From assembly GCF_036013935.1 (NCBI RefSeq), contig NZ_CP107902.1, positions 6,977,001 to 7,041,000 on the forward strand: 64,000 nt of DNA, given 5' to 3'. This document shows, piece by piece, positions 26,314 through 36,917 of this stretch. The DNA comes from Streptomyces sp. NBC_00461 (GTDB taxonomy: Bacteria; Actinomycetota; Actinomycetes; Streptomycetales; Streptomycetaceae). The notes below the pieces were generated by a model. The model ran no database searches and had not been told where the DNA came from. It saw only the letters and a program-made list of their open reading frames with translations. A program made the translations under genes and the position numbers. How positions within the stretch are numbered: the stretch's first letter is position 1; every line of letters starts with the position of its first letter.

Positions 26314-27867
26314 GTGTTCGACACTCTCTCCGATCGCCTCTCAGCGACCTTCAAGAATCTGCGCGGCAAGGGGCGTCTGAGCGAGGCGGACGTCGACGCC
26401 ACCGCGCGCGAGATCCGCATCGCGCTCCTCGAAGCGGACGTGGCCCTGCCCGTCGTACGGTCGTTCATCAAGAACGTCAAGGAGCGTGCCCTCGGCGCCG
26501 AGGTCTCCGGTTCGCGGTACCCGGCCCAGCGGGTCCTCGACATCGTCAACGAAGAGCTGGTCACCATCCTGGGCGGCCAGACCCGCCGCCTCCGCTTCGC
26601 CAAGCAGCCGCCGACCGTGATCATGCTCGCGGGTCTGCAGGGCGCCGGTAAGACCACCCTCGCCGGCAAGCTCGCCAAGCACCTCAAGGAAGCGGGCCAC
26701 TCGCCGCTCCTGGTCGCCGCGGACCTCCAGCGCCCGAACGCGGTCACCCAGCTGAGCGTCGTCGCCGAGCGCGCGGGCGTGGCCGTCTTCGCCCCGGAAC
26801 CGGGCAACGGCGTGGGTGACCCGGTCAAGGTCGCCGAGGACTCCATCCAGCACGCCAGGACCAAGGTCCACGACATCGTGATCGTGGACACGGCCGGCCG
26901 CCTCGGCATCGACCAGGACATGATGCAGCAGGCCGCGGACATCCGGGACGCGGTCTCCCCGGACGAGATCCTCTTCGTCGTCGACGCGATGATCGGTCAG
27001 GACGCCGTGAACACGGCGGAGGCCTTCCGCGACGGCGTCGGCTTCGACGGCGTGGTCCTCTCCAAGCTCGACGGCGACGCCCGCGGTGGTGCGGCCCTGT
27101 CGATCGCCTCGGTCACCGGCAAGCCGATCATGTTCGCGTCGAACGGCGAGAAGCTGGAGGACTTCGACGTCTTCCACCCCGACCGGATGGCCTCGCGCAT
27201 CCTCGACCTGGGTGACCTGGCCACCCTGTTCGAGAAGGCGCAGAAGGAGTTCAGCGAGGAAGAGGCCGCCAAGATGGCCTCCAAGCTCGCCTCCAAGAAG
27301 GGCCAGGACTTCACCCTCGACGACTTCCTGGCCCAGATGGAGCAGGTCAGGAAGATGGGCAGCATCAGCAAGCTGCTCGGCATGATGCCCGGAATGGGCC
27401 AGATCAAGGAACAGATCAACAACATCGACGAGCGGGACGTCGACCGCACGGCCGCCATCATCAAGTCGATGACCCCGGCCGAGCGCCAGGACGCGACGAT
27501 CATCAACGGCTCCCGCCGTGCCCGTATCGCCAAGGGTTCCGGCGTCGAGGTCAGCGCGGTCAAGAACCTCGTCGAGCGGTTCTTCGAGGCCCGCAAGATG
27601 ATGTCCCGCATGGCCCAGGGCGGTGGCATGCCGGGGATGCCCGGGATTCCGGGCATGGGCGGCGGTCCCGGCCGTACCAAGAAGCAGCCGAAGAAGGCCA
27701 AGGGCAAGCAGCGCTCGGGCAACCCGATGAAGCGCAGGCAGCAGGAGCAGGAGGAGGCCGAGCGGCGGGCCGCGGCGGCTCAGGGCGGCGGCGCCTTCGA
27801 GGTGCCGGGCCAGCAGGCCCCGCAGGACTTCGAGCTGCCGGACGAGTTCAAGAAGTTCATGGGCTGA
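26314..27867 (+). CDS. ffh: Signal recognition particle protein Ffh (SRP54)
   Basis: Ffh binds signal sequences and 4.5S RNA and docks on FtsY. The 517-residue product starts MFDTLSDRLSATFKNLRGKG (GTG 26314). The N domain leads to the G domain, which has GLQGAGKTTLAGKLA (about 107-121), DLQRPNA, DTAGRL and SKLDGDARGG. The Met-rich M domain follows: MGSISKLLGMMPGMGQIK, then MTPAERQDATIINGSRRARIAKGSG, and a Gly/Met tract GGGMPGMPGIPGMGGGPG. The C-terminus adds a Lys/Gln/Glu-rich tail of about 60 residues. GAGGA lies 11 bp upstream. It follows glnD after 94 bp, probably with its own promoter. Confidence 0.96.
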   Translation: MFDTLSDRLSATFKNLRGKGRLSEADVDATAREIRIALLEADVALPVVRSFIKNVKERALGAEVSGSRYPAQRVLDIVNEELVTILGGQTRRLRFAKQPPTVIMLAGLQGAGKTTLAGKLAKHLKEAGHSPLLVAADLQRPNAVTQLSVVAERAGVAVFAPEPGNGVGDPVKVAEDSIQHARTKVHDIVIVDTAGRLGIDQDMMQQAADIRDAVSPDEILFVVDAMIGQDAVNTAEAFRDGVGFDGVVLSKLDGDARGGAALSIASVTGKPIMFASNGEKLEDFDVFHPDRMASRILDLGDLATLFEKAQKEFSEEEAAKMASKLASKKGQDFTLDDFLAQMEQVRKMGSISKLLGMMPGMGQIKEQINNIDERDVDRTAAIIKSMTPAERQDATIINGSRRARIAKGSGVEVSAVKNLVERFFEARKMMSRMAQGGGMPGMPGIPGMGGGPGRTKKQPKKAKGKQRSGNPMKRRQQEQEEAERRAAAAQGGGAFEVPGQQAPQDFELPDEFKKFMG

Positions 27868-27890
27868 GTTCACCCTCTGCGAGTGCCAGG

Positions 27891-27917
27891 GGTTGGTCAT
27901 TGTCGTAACGTCCGCAT

Positions 27918-27927
<10 letters not shown>
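27891..27927. promoter_or_regulatory. Inverted repeat and -10 at the ftsH start codon
   Basis: GGTTGGTCAT (27891-27900) is exactly complementary to ATGACCAACC (27918-27927), which contains the ftsH ATG. Between them TAACGT (27906-27911) ends six bases before ATG, positioned as a -10 for a leaderless message. The repeat could be an operator straddling the promoter; if transcription starts upstream it would be a start-codon hairpin. Confidence 0.55.
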
Positions 27928-29856
<1,929 letters not shown>

Positions 29857-29858
<2 letters not shown>

Positions 29859-30041
29859 GCCTGTCCGGCGGGGGCTGCGCGTTGTTGCCGACCCGAGTGG
29901 GGTCTGGTGCGTGCAGTTGCAAGGCGGAGGAGGGAGTCGGCGAGTGACGACAACGCCGCTGGGGGTCCCCCACGCCTTCAAGGGCAGTGGGGGAGTGCGT
30001 GCCTGGGCCCGCGACGCCGGCGTGATCCGCCGGACAGGCCT
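29857..30041. mobile_element. MITE-like palindromic element with 15-bp terminal inverted repeats
   Basis: AGGCCTGTCCGGCGG (29857-29871) and its exact complement CCGCCGGACAGGCCT (30027-30041) bound 185 bp between the convergent ftsH and methyltransferase genes. Inside are CCCCCAC/GTGGGGG (29967-29993) and CGTTGT...CCGAC pairing with GTCGG...ACAACG (29880-29955), so the RNA or single strand folds extensively. There is no ORF and no obvious target duplication. It begins within the ftsH stop codon and could act as a bidirectional terminator. It resembles dispersed Streptomyces sequences I have seen before. Confidence 0.6.
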
Positions 30042-30047
30042 GGACAC

Positions 30048-30914
30048 CTAGGGCGTACGGGCGACCAGGTACCGGAACACGTTCGGCATCCACACCGTCC
30101 TGTCCGTGCGCAGATACGGATGCAGGGCCTCCGTCAGCTCCTTGTCCACCTGTGCCTGGTCCGTCACGGAGATCGCCGCGTCGAACAGGCCCGTCGACAG
30201 CAGCCCTCGAACCGCACTGTCCATGTCCGCGTACCCGAAGGGACACGCGACCCGTCCGGATCCGTCGGGCTTCAGCCCCGCCCGCTGGGCCACCTCCTCC
30301 AGGTCGTCGCGGAGGGCGGGGCGCCAACTGCCCGCGCTGCGCAGTGGATCCGCCAACCTGGTGGCCACCCGCAGCACGGACGACGTGGCGCAGCGTTCCG
30401 GCGGACCCCAGCCGGCCAGCACCACGGGCGCCCCGCGCTCGACGAGCGGTGCCGCCGCCTGCAAGAGCCCACCGAGCCCCTCCGCGTCGCCCGCCAGACA
30501 CCCGATGGGCTCGAAGGCGGTCACCAGGCCGTACGCGGACGTCTCCGCACCGCCCGCGGCCCCGGCGTCCTCGGGCGAACCGTCCACGAGCCGGGTTTCC
30601 GCACGCACGCGCGTGCCCCACGCGTCCGGCAGCAGCCGCTCCCGCGCGAGCGCGAGCCGCTCGGGGGAGGAGTGGTCGACACCGGTGACCGCGGCCCCCC
30701 TGGACGCCGCCATGAGGAGGGCCAGTCCGCTGCCGCAGCCGAGGCCCAGCAGCCGGGTGCCGGGGCCCACCTCCAGTCGCTCGTAGACGGCCTCGTAGAG
30801 CGGGACCAGCATCCGCTCCTGGATCTCGGACCAGTCACGCGCGCGTGCACACAGATCCACGCGGGGTGTCTCGCCCGCCTGAGACAGGTGCTGCCGCACG
30901 AGCGTAGGTGTCAT
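30048..30914 (-). CDS. SAM-dependent methyltransferase
   Basis: A 288-residue class I methyltransferase starting MTPTLVRQHLSQAGETPRVDLCARARDWSEIQ. The SAM loop is LLGLGCGSGLALLMAASRGAAVTGVDHSS (about residues 58-86), followed by the acidic-loop Asp of the second strand. The C-terminal half contains GYADMDSAVRGLLSTGLFDAA, as in methyltransferases of this Streptomyces family. The substrate is unknown. Start 30914 is favoured: the upstream open frame to 31412 has non-coding composition. It is convergent with ftsH across the MITE-like element. Confidence 0.8.
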   Translation of the reverse strand: MTPTLVRQHLSQAGETPRVDLCARARDWSEIQERMLVPLYEAVYERLEVGPGTRLLGLGCGSGLALLMAASRGAAVTGVDHSSPERLALARERLLPDAWGTRVRAETRLVDGSPEDAGAAGGAETSAYGLVTAFEPIGCLAGDAEGLGGLLQAAAPLVERGAPVVLAGWGPPERCATSSVLRVATRLADPLRSAGSWRPALRDDLEEVAQRAGLKPDGSGRVACPFGYADMDSAVRGLLSTGLFDAAISVTDQAQVDKELTEALHPYLRTDRTVWMPNVFRYLVARTP

Positions 30915-31486
30915 CAAAGCGCCCCAATCCGCCGAGAGTTGCCGCTGTGCCCGTTTCCGTAGCCCCCGTGACGTGCGCTCGCACTCCCCCCGTATGTCAG
31001 GTAACTCCGCACTCGACCGCGCGTCCAGGGGTTGTCGGGCCCGGCTTGCGGGTTCGCGGTGCGAGTGGCGAGATTTCACGTCCCGGCAACCTGGGCCCGT
31101 ACGATCACCGGGGCCGGACCGGCCCGACACGGGGCAGCCGTACCGCGTCTGGCCGTCGAGGAGGGGCCGGTCGCCGGGGATGGCGAAGCTCCCGGTAACG
31201 TCACGGCGGCCGTCGGCGCTGACTGAAGTGACGCCCTCCGCCGCGAGAGCGGCCGAAACGCATCTTGCGCACCTGCGGATCACAACCGCACCGGGCCGTG
31301 GACATCGGCTACGTGCCGGGTCGTAGGACGGACTACGTACCACCTTGGTACGAGCTGTGAGGTTTCTCCGCAGATCAGCGCACCCGCCCTCGTCAGGACG
31401 CATCAGCGGCAACTGACGGGTACGTGCAAATTATTTGGGATGGCCCGGAATAGGAACACAGCGGCACCCCCGCTCGTTGTCATTAC
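30915..31486. other. Long intergenic region between methyltransferase and SprT-like genes
   Basis: A 572-bp divergent gap. It contains a perfect inverted repeat CGTACCA-CCT-TGGTACG (31336-31352), an AT-rich patch near 31428-31440, and a candidate GGAAC-N18-GTT promoter for the rightward gene. The open minus-strand frame across it has poor third-position bias. No RNA gene was recognised. Confidence 0.5.
31453..31478 (+). promoter_or_regulatory. Candidate ECF (SigR/SigE-type) promoter
   Basis: GGAAC (31453-31457) and GTT (31476-31478) are exactly 18 bp apart, close to the SigR pattern GGAAT-N18-GTT. Transcription would start within a few bases of the GTG at 31487, giving a leaderless message. 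Confidence 0.5.
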
Positions 31487-32089
31487 GTGAGCACGACACA
31501 GACACCACCTGTTCTCGCCGCAGAGCTGGCACAGGCGTGGGCCGACATTCAGCGGTACCACCCCGAGCTGCCCGATCTGGCCGCGCCCGAGTCCCTGATC
31601 GGAGAGTCGTCGTCCGCGTGCGGTCACGAACTCTCCTTCGAGCGACTGCTCCATGAGGCAGTCCACGGCATCGCCGCCGCGCGCGGCGTGCGCGACACGT
31701 CCCGCGCCGGCCGCTACCACAACCGCAGATTCCTCGCGATCGCCGAGGAGCTGGGCCTGGATCACCCCGAGGAACCGCACCCCAGCAGCGGCTTCTCGCT
31801 GGTCACGCTCAACCCCGAGGCGAAGCGCCGCTACCGCCCGACGATGGAGCGGCTCCAGCGCGCCCTGAAGGCCCACACGGCCGCCACCTCCGCGGACACC
31901 CCGAAGAGCTTCCGGGGCCCGGCCGCCCGCCACGGCTCGTCCGGGGGAGGGGTGCGAGTGAAGGCGGTGTGCGACTGCGGTCGTAACGTACGCGTCGTTC
32001 CGTCCGTCCTGGCCCAGGCGCCGATTGTGTGCGGGGGCTGCGGGAAGCCGTTCCGGATTCCGGAGGTCGTCGGGGCTGCGGCAGGCTGA
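31487..32089 (+). CDS. SprT-like putative zinc metalloprotease
   Basis: A 200-residue protein with a SprT-like core. HEAVH (56-60) fits HExxH, and RAGRYHNRRF (73-82) supplies the third His and aromatic residue typical of SprT/SPRTN. The C-terminus has CDCGRNVRV...VCGGCGKPFR (Cys162, Cys164, Cys182, Cys185), a zinc ribbon. SprT-type enzymes act on DNA or DNA-protein crosslinks in eukaryotes; the bacterial role is unclear. GTG 31487 has no Shine-Dalgarno but sits at the predicted start of an ECF promoter, hinting at stress control. It ends 275 bp before rpsP and appears to be its own unit. Confidence 0.72.
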   Translation: MSTTQTPPVLAAELAQAWADIQRYHPELPDLAAPESLIGESSSACGHELSFERLLHEAVHGIAAARGVRDTSRAGRYHNRRFLAIAEELGLDHPEEPHPSSGFSLVTLNPEAKRRYRPTMERLQRALKAHTAATSADTPKSFRGPAARHGSSGGGVRVKAVCDCGRNVRVVPSVLAQAPIVCGGCGKPFRIPEVVGAAAG

Positions 32090-32363
32090 GGCTGCGACTG
32101 CTCGTGGCAGTCGCAGTCCGGATGCCGTAGCCGGCAGACCTGGCCCGTGGGCACCTGGGACGCCGGGTGCCCCACAGCCATGCCTCGCCGTACCCGGGGC
32201 GGAGCCGGCCCGCAGGGTGTGGCACAATGGCTAGCTGTACTCGACAGCCGCACAGGAACCCTCTCGCCTCCGGCTGACGCGTCCATCGGGCACTCGGGTA
32301 CCGCAACCCCACGCGGCAATCTCGCCGTGCCCAACCACGTCAAAACCAGGAGAACCCACTCCC

Positions 32364-32789
32364 GTGGCAGTCAAGATCAAGCTGAAGCGTCTGGGCAAGA
32401 TCCGTTCGCCTCACTACCGCATCGTCGTCGCCGACTCCCGCACCCGCCGTGACGGCCGTGCGATCGAGGAGATCGGTCTGTACCACCCGGTGCAGAACCC
32501 CTCCCGCATCGAGGTCGACTCGGAGCGCGCGCAGTACTGGCTGGGTGTCGGCGCGCAGCCGACCGAGCCCGTCCTCGCCATTCTGAAGCTGACCGGCGAC
32601 TGGCAGAAGTACAAGGGCGAGCCCGCCCCGGCTCCGCTGCTCGTGGCCGAGCCGAAGGCCGCCCGCCCGGTGTTCGACGCCCTTGGCGGCGACGACGAGG
32701 GCAAGGGTGAGGCGATCACCCAGAAGAAGAAGGCCGAGAAGAAGGACGAGGCTCCCGCTGAGTCCTCGTCTGCGTCGACCGAGGCCTGA
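32364..32789 (+). CDS. rpsP: 30S ribosomal protein S16
   Basis: [26 protein letters not shown] is the standard S16 start, followed by [22 protein letters not shown] and the [17 protein letters not shown] block. At 141 residues it is longer than the usual 80-90: after residue 90 a Lys/Glu/Ala/Ser tail ([21 protein letters not shown]) is added, as in other actinobacteria. GTG 32364 has AGGAG upstream. It heads rpsP-khpA-rimM-trmD-rplS, with khpA starting 2 bp after its stop. Confidence 0.96.
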   Translation: MAVKIKLKRLGKIRSPHYRIVVADSRTRRDGRAIEEIGLYHPVQNPSRIEVDSERAQYWLGVGAQPTEPVLAILKLTGDWQKYKGEPAPAPLLVAEPKAARPVFDALGGDDEGKGEAITQKKKAEKKDEAPAESSSASTEA

Positions 32790-32791
32790 GC

Positions 32792-33031
32792 ATGCTCGAG
32801 GAGGCTCTCGAGCACCTCGTGAAGGGCATCGTCGACAACCCTGACGATGTGCAGGTCGCCTCGCGCGATCTGCGCCGCGGGCGCGTTCTCGAGGTCCGGG
32901 TCCACCCGGACGACCTCGGAAAGGTGATCGGCCGCAACGGCCGCACCGCGCGCGCTCTGCGTACCGTCGTGGGCGCCATCGGCGGCCGCGGTGTCCGCGT
33001 CGACCTCGTCGACGTGGACCACGTCCGCTGA
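32792..33031 (+). CDS. khpA: KH-domain RNA-binding protein KhpA
   Basis: A 79-residue single KH-domain protein that binds RNA, often with KhpB. The GxxG loop is GRNG at residues 47-50 (GKVIGRNGRTARALRTVVGA). ATG 32792 is two bases after the rpsP stop, so translation is coupled. Genes for KhpA between rpsP and rimM are a constant feature of Gram-positive genomes. Confidence 0.93.
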   Translation: MLEEALEHLVKGIVDNPDDVQVASRDLRRGRVLEVRVHPDDLGKVIGRNGRTARALRTVVGAIGGRGVRVDLVDVDHVR

Positions 33032-33126
33032 CGCCAAACGCAGCACCGGCTCGGGCCGGGGAGGGCCACTGTGCCGTCCCCGGCCCGTAGTCGTTTCGAG
33101 TCGTTTACGACAGGAGATCTTCGGAA

Positions 33127-33714
33127 GTGCAGCTCGTAGTCGCGCGGATCGGCCGCGCCCACGGCATCAAGGGCGAGGTCACCGTCGAGGTCCGTACCGA
33201 CGAGCCCGAACTGCGGCTCGCACCCGGTGCCGTACTGGCCACCGAGCCCGCCGCTGCGGGCCCCCTCACCATCGAGACGGGCCGCGTCCACAGCGGTCGC
33301 CTGCTCCTGCGCTTCGCGGGCGTCGCCGACCGCACCGCCGCCGAGGCGCTGCGCAACCTCCTGCTGATCGCCGAGGTAGACCCGGAGGTGCTCCCCGAGG
33401 ACGAGGACGAGTACTACGACCACCAGCTGATGGACCTGGACGTGGTGACGAAGGACGGCGAGGAGATCGGCCGTATCACCGAGATCTCGCACCTGCCCTC
33501 GCAGGACCTGTTCATCGTCGAACGCCCGGACGGGAGCGAGGTGATGATCCCCTTCGTCGAGGAGATCGTCACCGAGATCGACCTCGAGGAACAGCGGGCG
33601 GTCATCGACCCGCCGCCCGGCCTGATCGACGACGTGATCGACGACCAGGCCGACAGCGACGAAGCCGCTGATGGATCCGGTGGATCCGGTGCGTCGTCCC
33701 GGGACGAGTCCTGA
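33127..33714 (+). CDS. rimM: 16S rRNA processing protein RimM
   Basis: RimM assists maturation of the 30S head and binds S19. The 195-residue product has the N-terminal RimM barrel [28 protein letters not shown], then the PRC barrel [32 protein letters not shown] and [25 protein letters not shown]. The C-terminus is an acidic Asp/Ser tail. GTG 33127 follows ACAGGAGAT at good distance. Its stop overlaps the trmD ATG by one base (TGATG). Confidence 0.95.
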   Translation: MQLVVARIGRAHGIKGEVTVEVRTDEPELRLAPGAVLATEPAAAGPLTIETGRVHSGRLLLRFAGVADRTAAEALRNLLLIAEVDPEVLPEDEDEYYDHQLMDLDVVTKDGEEIGRITEISHLPSQDLFIVERPDGSEVMIPFVEEIVTEIDLEEQRAVIDPPPGLIDDVIDDQADSDEAADGSGGSGASSRDES

Positions 33715-34547
33715 TGCGCCTCGACGTCGTCACGATCTTCCCCGAGTACCTGGAGCCCCTGAACGTCTCCCTCGTCGGCAAGGCACGCGCGCGTGGGCAG
33801 CTGAACGTCCATGTGCACGACCTGCGCGCGTGGACGTACGACCGCCACAACACGGTCGACGACACCCCGTACGGCGGCGGCCCCGGCATGGTCATGAAGA
33901 CGGACCCCTGGGGCGACGCCCTGGACTCCGCCCTCGCCGACGGCTACGAGGCGGGCTCGCACGCGCCCGCGCTGATCGTCCCCACGCCCAGCGGCCGCCC
34001 CTTCACCCAGGAACTCGCCGTCGAACTCTCCGAGCGCCCCTGGCTGATCTTCACGCCGGCGCGCTACGAGGGCATCGACCGGCGGGTGATCGACGAGTAC
34101 GCGACCCGGATGCCGGTCCACGAGGTGTCCATCGGGGACTACGTCCTCGCCGGCGGCGAGGCGGCCGTACTCGTGATCACGGAGGCCGTGGCCCGGCTGC
34201 TGCCCGGTGTCCTCGGCAACGCCGAGTCCCACCGCGACGACTCCTTCGCACCCGGCGCCATGGCCAACCTCCTGGAAGGCCCCGTCTACACCAAGCCCCC
34301 ACAGTGGCGCGGCCGTGGCATTCCGGACGTGCTGCTGAGCGGCCACCACGGCAAGATCGCCCGCTGGCGCCGCGACGAGGCCCTGAGGCGTACGACGGCC
34401 AACCGGCCCGACCTCATCGAGCGCTGCGACCCGAAGGCCTTCGACAAGAAGGACCGCGAGATGCTCTCCATCCTGGGCTGGGCGCCGGACCCGGAGGGCG
34501 GGCCGTACGGCCGATTTTGGCGCAGGACGGACGGCGTGGAAGAATAG
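33714..34547 (+). CDS. trmD: tRNA (guanine37-N1)-methyltransferase TrmD
   Basis: TrmD makes m1G37 in tRNAs reading CNN codons and prevents frameshifts. The 277-residue SPOUT-fold enzyme begins [16 protein letters not shown]. It has the conserved DDTPYGGGPGMVMK, the knot IFTPARYEGIDRRV and SIGDYVLAGGEAA, and the RPDL end. Its ATG shares a base with the rimM stop. Length is slightly above average because of a C-terminal extension (GWAPDPEGGPYGRFWRRTDGVEE). Confidence 0.96.
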   Translation: MRLDVVTIFPEYLEPLNVSLVGKARARGQLNVHVHDLRAWTYDRHNTVDDTPYGGGPGMVMKTDPWGDALDSALADGYEAGSHAPALIVPTPSGRPFTQELAVELSERPWLIFTPARYEGIDRRVIDEYATRMPVHEVSIGDYVLAGGEAAVLVITEAVARLLPGVLGNAESHRDDSFAPGAMANLLEGPVYTKPPQWRGRGIPDVLLSGHHGKIARWRRDEALRRTTANRPDLIERCDPKAFDKKDREMLSILGWAPDPEGGPYGRFWRRTDGVEE

Positions 34548-34681
34548 GCCGCTGTTGTGCGTCGTCCGGCGTGCGCCCCTGCCGCAGGGGGACACGACGC
34601 CCGCCCCGACACGGACAGCATCCTTCAGGAACACCTATCGCCCGTTGATGACCTGTGGCATCAGCGAAGAAAGCAGACGAA

Positions 34682-35032
34682 ATGTCTCACCTGCTCGACA
34701 CCGTCGATGCCGCGTCGCTGCGCAGCGACGTCCCGGCCTTCCGCCCGGGTGACACCGTCAACGTCCACGTCCGCGTCATCGAGGGCAACCGCTCCCGTGT
34801 GCAGCAGTTCAAGGGCGTTGTGATCCGCCGCCAGGGCGCCGGTGTCCGCGAGACCTTCACGGTCCGCAAGGTCTCCTTCTCCGTCGGCGTCGAGCGCACC
34901 TTCCCGGTGCACACCCCGATCGTCGAGAAGATCGAGCTCGTCACCCGCGGTGACGTGCGTCGCGCCAAGCTGTACTACCTGCGCGAGCTGCGCGGTAAGG
35001 CCGCGAAGATCAAGGAGAAGCGCGACAGCTGA
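34682..35032 (+). CDS. rplS: 50S ribosomal protein L19
   Basis: The 116-residue product matches L19: [72 protein letters not shown], and the C-terminal [22 protein letters not shown] 34682 is chosen over an in-frame ATG at 34655, since family proteins start MSHLLD. It is the last ribosomal gene of the rpsP operon. Confidence 0.96.
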   Translation: MSHLLDTVDAASLRSDVPAFRPGDTVNVHVRVIEGNRSRVQQFKGVVIRRQGAGVRETFTVRKVSFSVGVERTFPVHTPIVEKIELVTRGDVRRAKLYYLRELRGKAAKIKEKRDS

Positions 35033-35077
35033 GCTCGCGCAGGCGTTCCCAGCGGGGCCGGATAGCATCTGGCCTCG

Positions 35078-35806
35078 ATGGACACCGAAGCACAGCAGAC
35101 GGAGCGCGACCGCTCCTCCCGCCCTTCCGATTCCGAGGACGTCTCCCAGGAGATCCCGGAGACGGAAGGGCCGGAGGGACGGTCGCGTTTCGCGTTGGTG
35201 GCGCGTATCACCGACTGGCTTCCGGGCGGGTGGATCTCGCTGACCCTGCTGGTCTGCCTGGTGTTTTTGCTGATCCTCAACGCTTTCGTGGTGCAACCCT
35301 TCCAGATTCCCAGCGGATCCATGGAAAACGGATTGAGGGTCGGGGACCGCGTTCTCGTAAATAAGTTGGCGTACCGTTTCGGTGCCGAGCCGCGGCGCGG
35401 CGATGTCGTCGTGTTCGACGGAACGGGGTACTTCGGGAGCGGCGACTACATCAAGCGCGTCGTGGGCGTGGGGGGAGACCACGTGGTCTGCTGCGACAAG
35501 GAGGGGAGGATCGAGGTGAACGGCCGGTCGGTCGACGAGTCGACGTTCCTGTACCCCGGTGACAGCCCGTCCTCGGTGCCCTTCAAGGTCGTCGTGCCCC
35601 AGGGCACCCTGTTCCTCCTCGGCGACCACCGCAGCGACTCCAGCGACTCCCGTGACCACCTGGGCTCGCCCGGCGGCGGCATGATCCCGGTGTCCGACGT
35701 CATCGGACGGGCCGACTGGATCGTCTGGCCCTCCGCCCACTGGATCCGCCTGCACCGTCCCGGCGCCTACGCGCGCGTGCCCGCGGCGGACGGTGCGCAT
35801 GGGTAA
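35078..35806 (+). CDS. sipW: Type I signal peptidase SipW
   Basis: This is the first of four tandem leader peptidases. The 242-residue protein has an acidic cytoplasmic N-terminus and one membrane segment (about 50-70). The catalytic Ser81 lies in IPSGSMENGL and the general-base Lys126 in YIKRVVGVGGD; LLGDHRSDSSDSRDH is the conserved box E. It has no second C-terminal membrane segment, unlike its neighbours. A TAGCAT hexamer lies nine bases before ATG 35078. In S. lividans sipW-X-Y form one operon (literature recall). The stop overlaps sipX. Confidence 0.93.
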   Translation: MDTEAQQTERDRSSRPSDSEDVSQEIPETEGPEGRSRFALVARITDWLPGGWISLTLLVCLVFLLILNAFVVQPFQIPSGSMENGLRVGDRVLVNKLAYRFGAEPRRGDVVVFDGTGYFGSGDYIKRVVGVGGDHVVCCDKEGRIEVNGRSVDESTFLYPGDSPSSVPFKVVVPQGTLFLLGDHRSDSSDSRDHLGSPGGGMIPVSDVIGRADWIVWPSAHWIRLHRPGAYARVPAADGAHG

Positions 35807-36917
35807 CCGTGGCAGACCACGCGGAGCGGCGACACCCGACGGCCCCTTCGGCACCGAGAACCTGCTGCCCACCGGCTCCCGTCGCACCGGTGGCGGCGCG
35901 ACCGGCGGACGCACCCGCGCCGAGCGCCGCAAGCTCCAGCGCAAGGTCAAGCGAAAGCGCAGGCGCGGCGCGGTCAAGGAGATACCCCTCCTGGTCGGCG
36001 TCGCGGTCCTCATCGCCCTGGTCCTGAAGACGTTCCTCGTCCAGGCGTTCGTGATCCCGTCCGGCTCCATGGAGCAGACGATCCGGATCGGCGACCGTGT
36101 CCTGGTCGACAAGTTCACCCCGTGGTTCGGCTCCGAGCCCAAGCGCGGGGACGTCGTCGTCTTCAAGGACCCCGGCGGCTGGCTCGCGGACGAGCAGACC
36201 ACCACGAAGAAGAACGACCCCGTCGTCGTCAAGCAGGTCAAGGAGGGACTCACCTTCATCGGCCTGCTGCCGTCCGACAACGAGAAGGACCTGATCAAGC
36301 GGGTCATCGGAGTCGGCGGCGACCACGTCAAGTGCTGCGACGCCCAAGGGCGGATGACGGTCAACGGCGTACCGCTGACCGAGGGCGACTACCTGTATCC
36401 CGGGAACGCCCCCTCCATACAGCCGTTCGACATCACCGTCCCCCAGGGGCGCCTGTGGGTGATGGGCGACCACCGCGCCAACTCCGCGGACTCACGGGCC
36501 CACCAGAACACCGACTACGGCGGCACGGTCTCCCTGGACTCCGTGGTGGGACGGGCGAAGGTCATCGCCTGGCCCTTCGGCCACTGGACTTCCTTGAAGG
36601 AACCTAAAACTTTCTCCTCCGTTTCCAACTCCGTGTCGGGGGCGACCGCGTCTCCCCGGCTGTCGCATAGGGTTGCTCCGGACGAATTCAACGGAACGAT
36701 CCAGCTCCCGAGCCCTGCGGAACTCCCGCTCGTTATGGGAGTGGTGGGCCTGCACCGCGTAAGGGGCAGGCGGCGAAGCAGAGTAAGGAGTTGGCGTGGG
36801 GGATGTGGCGGTTGGCGCACGGTCCGGACACGACGGCGAGGAGCACCGTGGACAACCCGTCCAAGGGGTCTCCGCGTCCGTCCCGGCCGCGGACAGCGCC
36901 GTGACCCCCGGGAGTGA
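35799..36917 (+). CDS. sipX: Type I signal peptidase SipX
   Basis: The 372-residue product has a long basic N-terminus (AERRKLQRKVKRKRRRG), a membrane anchor at about 62-82, catalytic Ser90 in PSGSMEQT, Lys of DLIKRVIGVGG at about 167, and MGDHRANSADSRAHQ. A possible second hydrophobic segment is ELPLVMGVVGL. After this the frame runs on as an Arg-rich tail (GLHRVRGRRRSRVRSW...) that overlaps sipY by 122 bp. That tail looks like translated out-of-frame sipY DNA, so either the protein truly ends late or a frame change occurs near 36750. ATG 35799 overlaps the sipW stop by 8 bp. Confidence 0.88.
   Translation: MGNRGRPRGAATPDGPFGTENLLPTGSRRTGGGATGGRTRAERRKLQRKVKRKRRRGAVKEIPLLVGVAVLIALVLKTFLVQAFVIPSGSMEQTIRIGDRVLVDKFTPWFGSEPKRGDVVVFKDPGGWLADEQTTTKKNDPVVVKQVKEGLTFIGLLPSDNEKDLIKRVIGVGGDHVKCCDAQGRMTVNGVPLTEGDYLYPGNAPSIQPFDITVPQGRLWVMGDHRANSADSRAHQNTDYGGTVSLDSVVGRAKVIAWPFGHWTSLKEPKTFSSVSNSVSGATASPRLSHRVAPDEFNGTIQLPSPAELPLVMGVVGLHRVRGRRRSRVRSWRGGCGGWRTVRTRRRGAPWTTRPRGLRVRPGRGQRRDPRE

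Noticed and set aside
30915..31412. N-terminal extension of the methyltransferase (166 codons)
   Set aside because: No conserved sequence and poor third-position GC bias; a canonical start is at 30914 and the region looks regulatory.
36750..36917. Treating sipX as a frameshifted pseudogene
   Set aside because: All catalytic motifs are intact and in one frame; only the extreme C-terminus is odd, so it is listed as a gene with a note.
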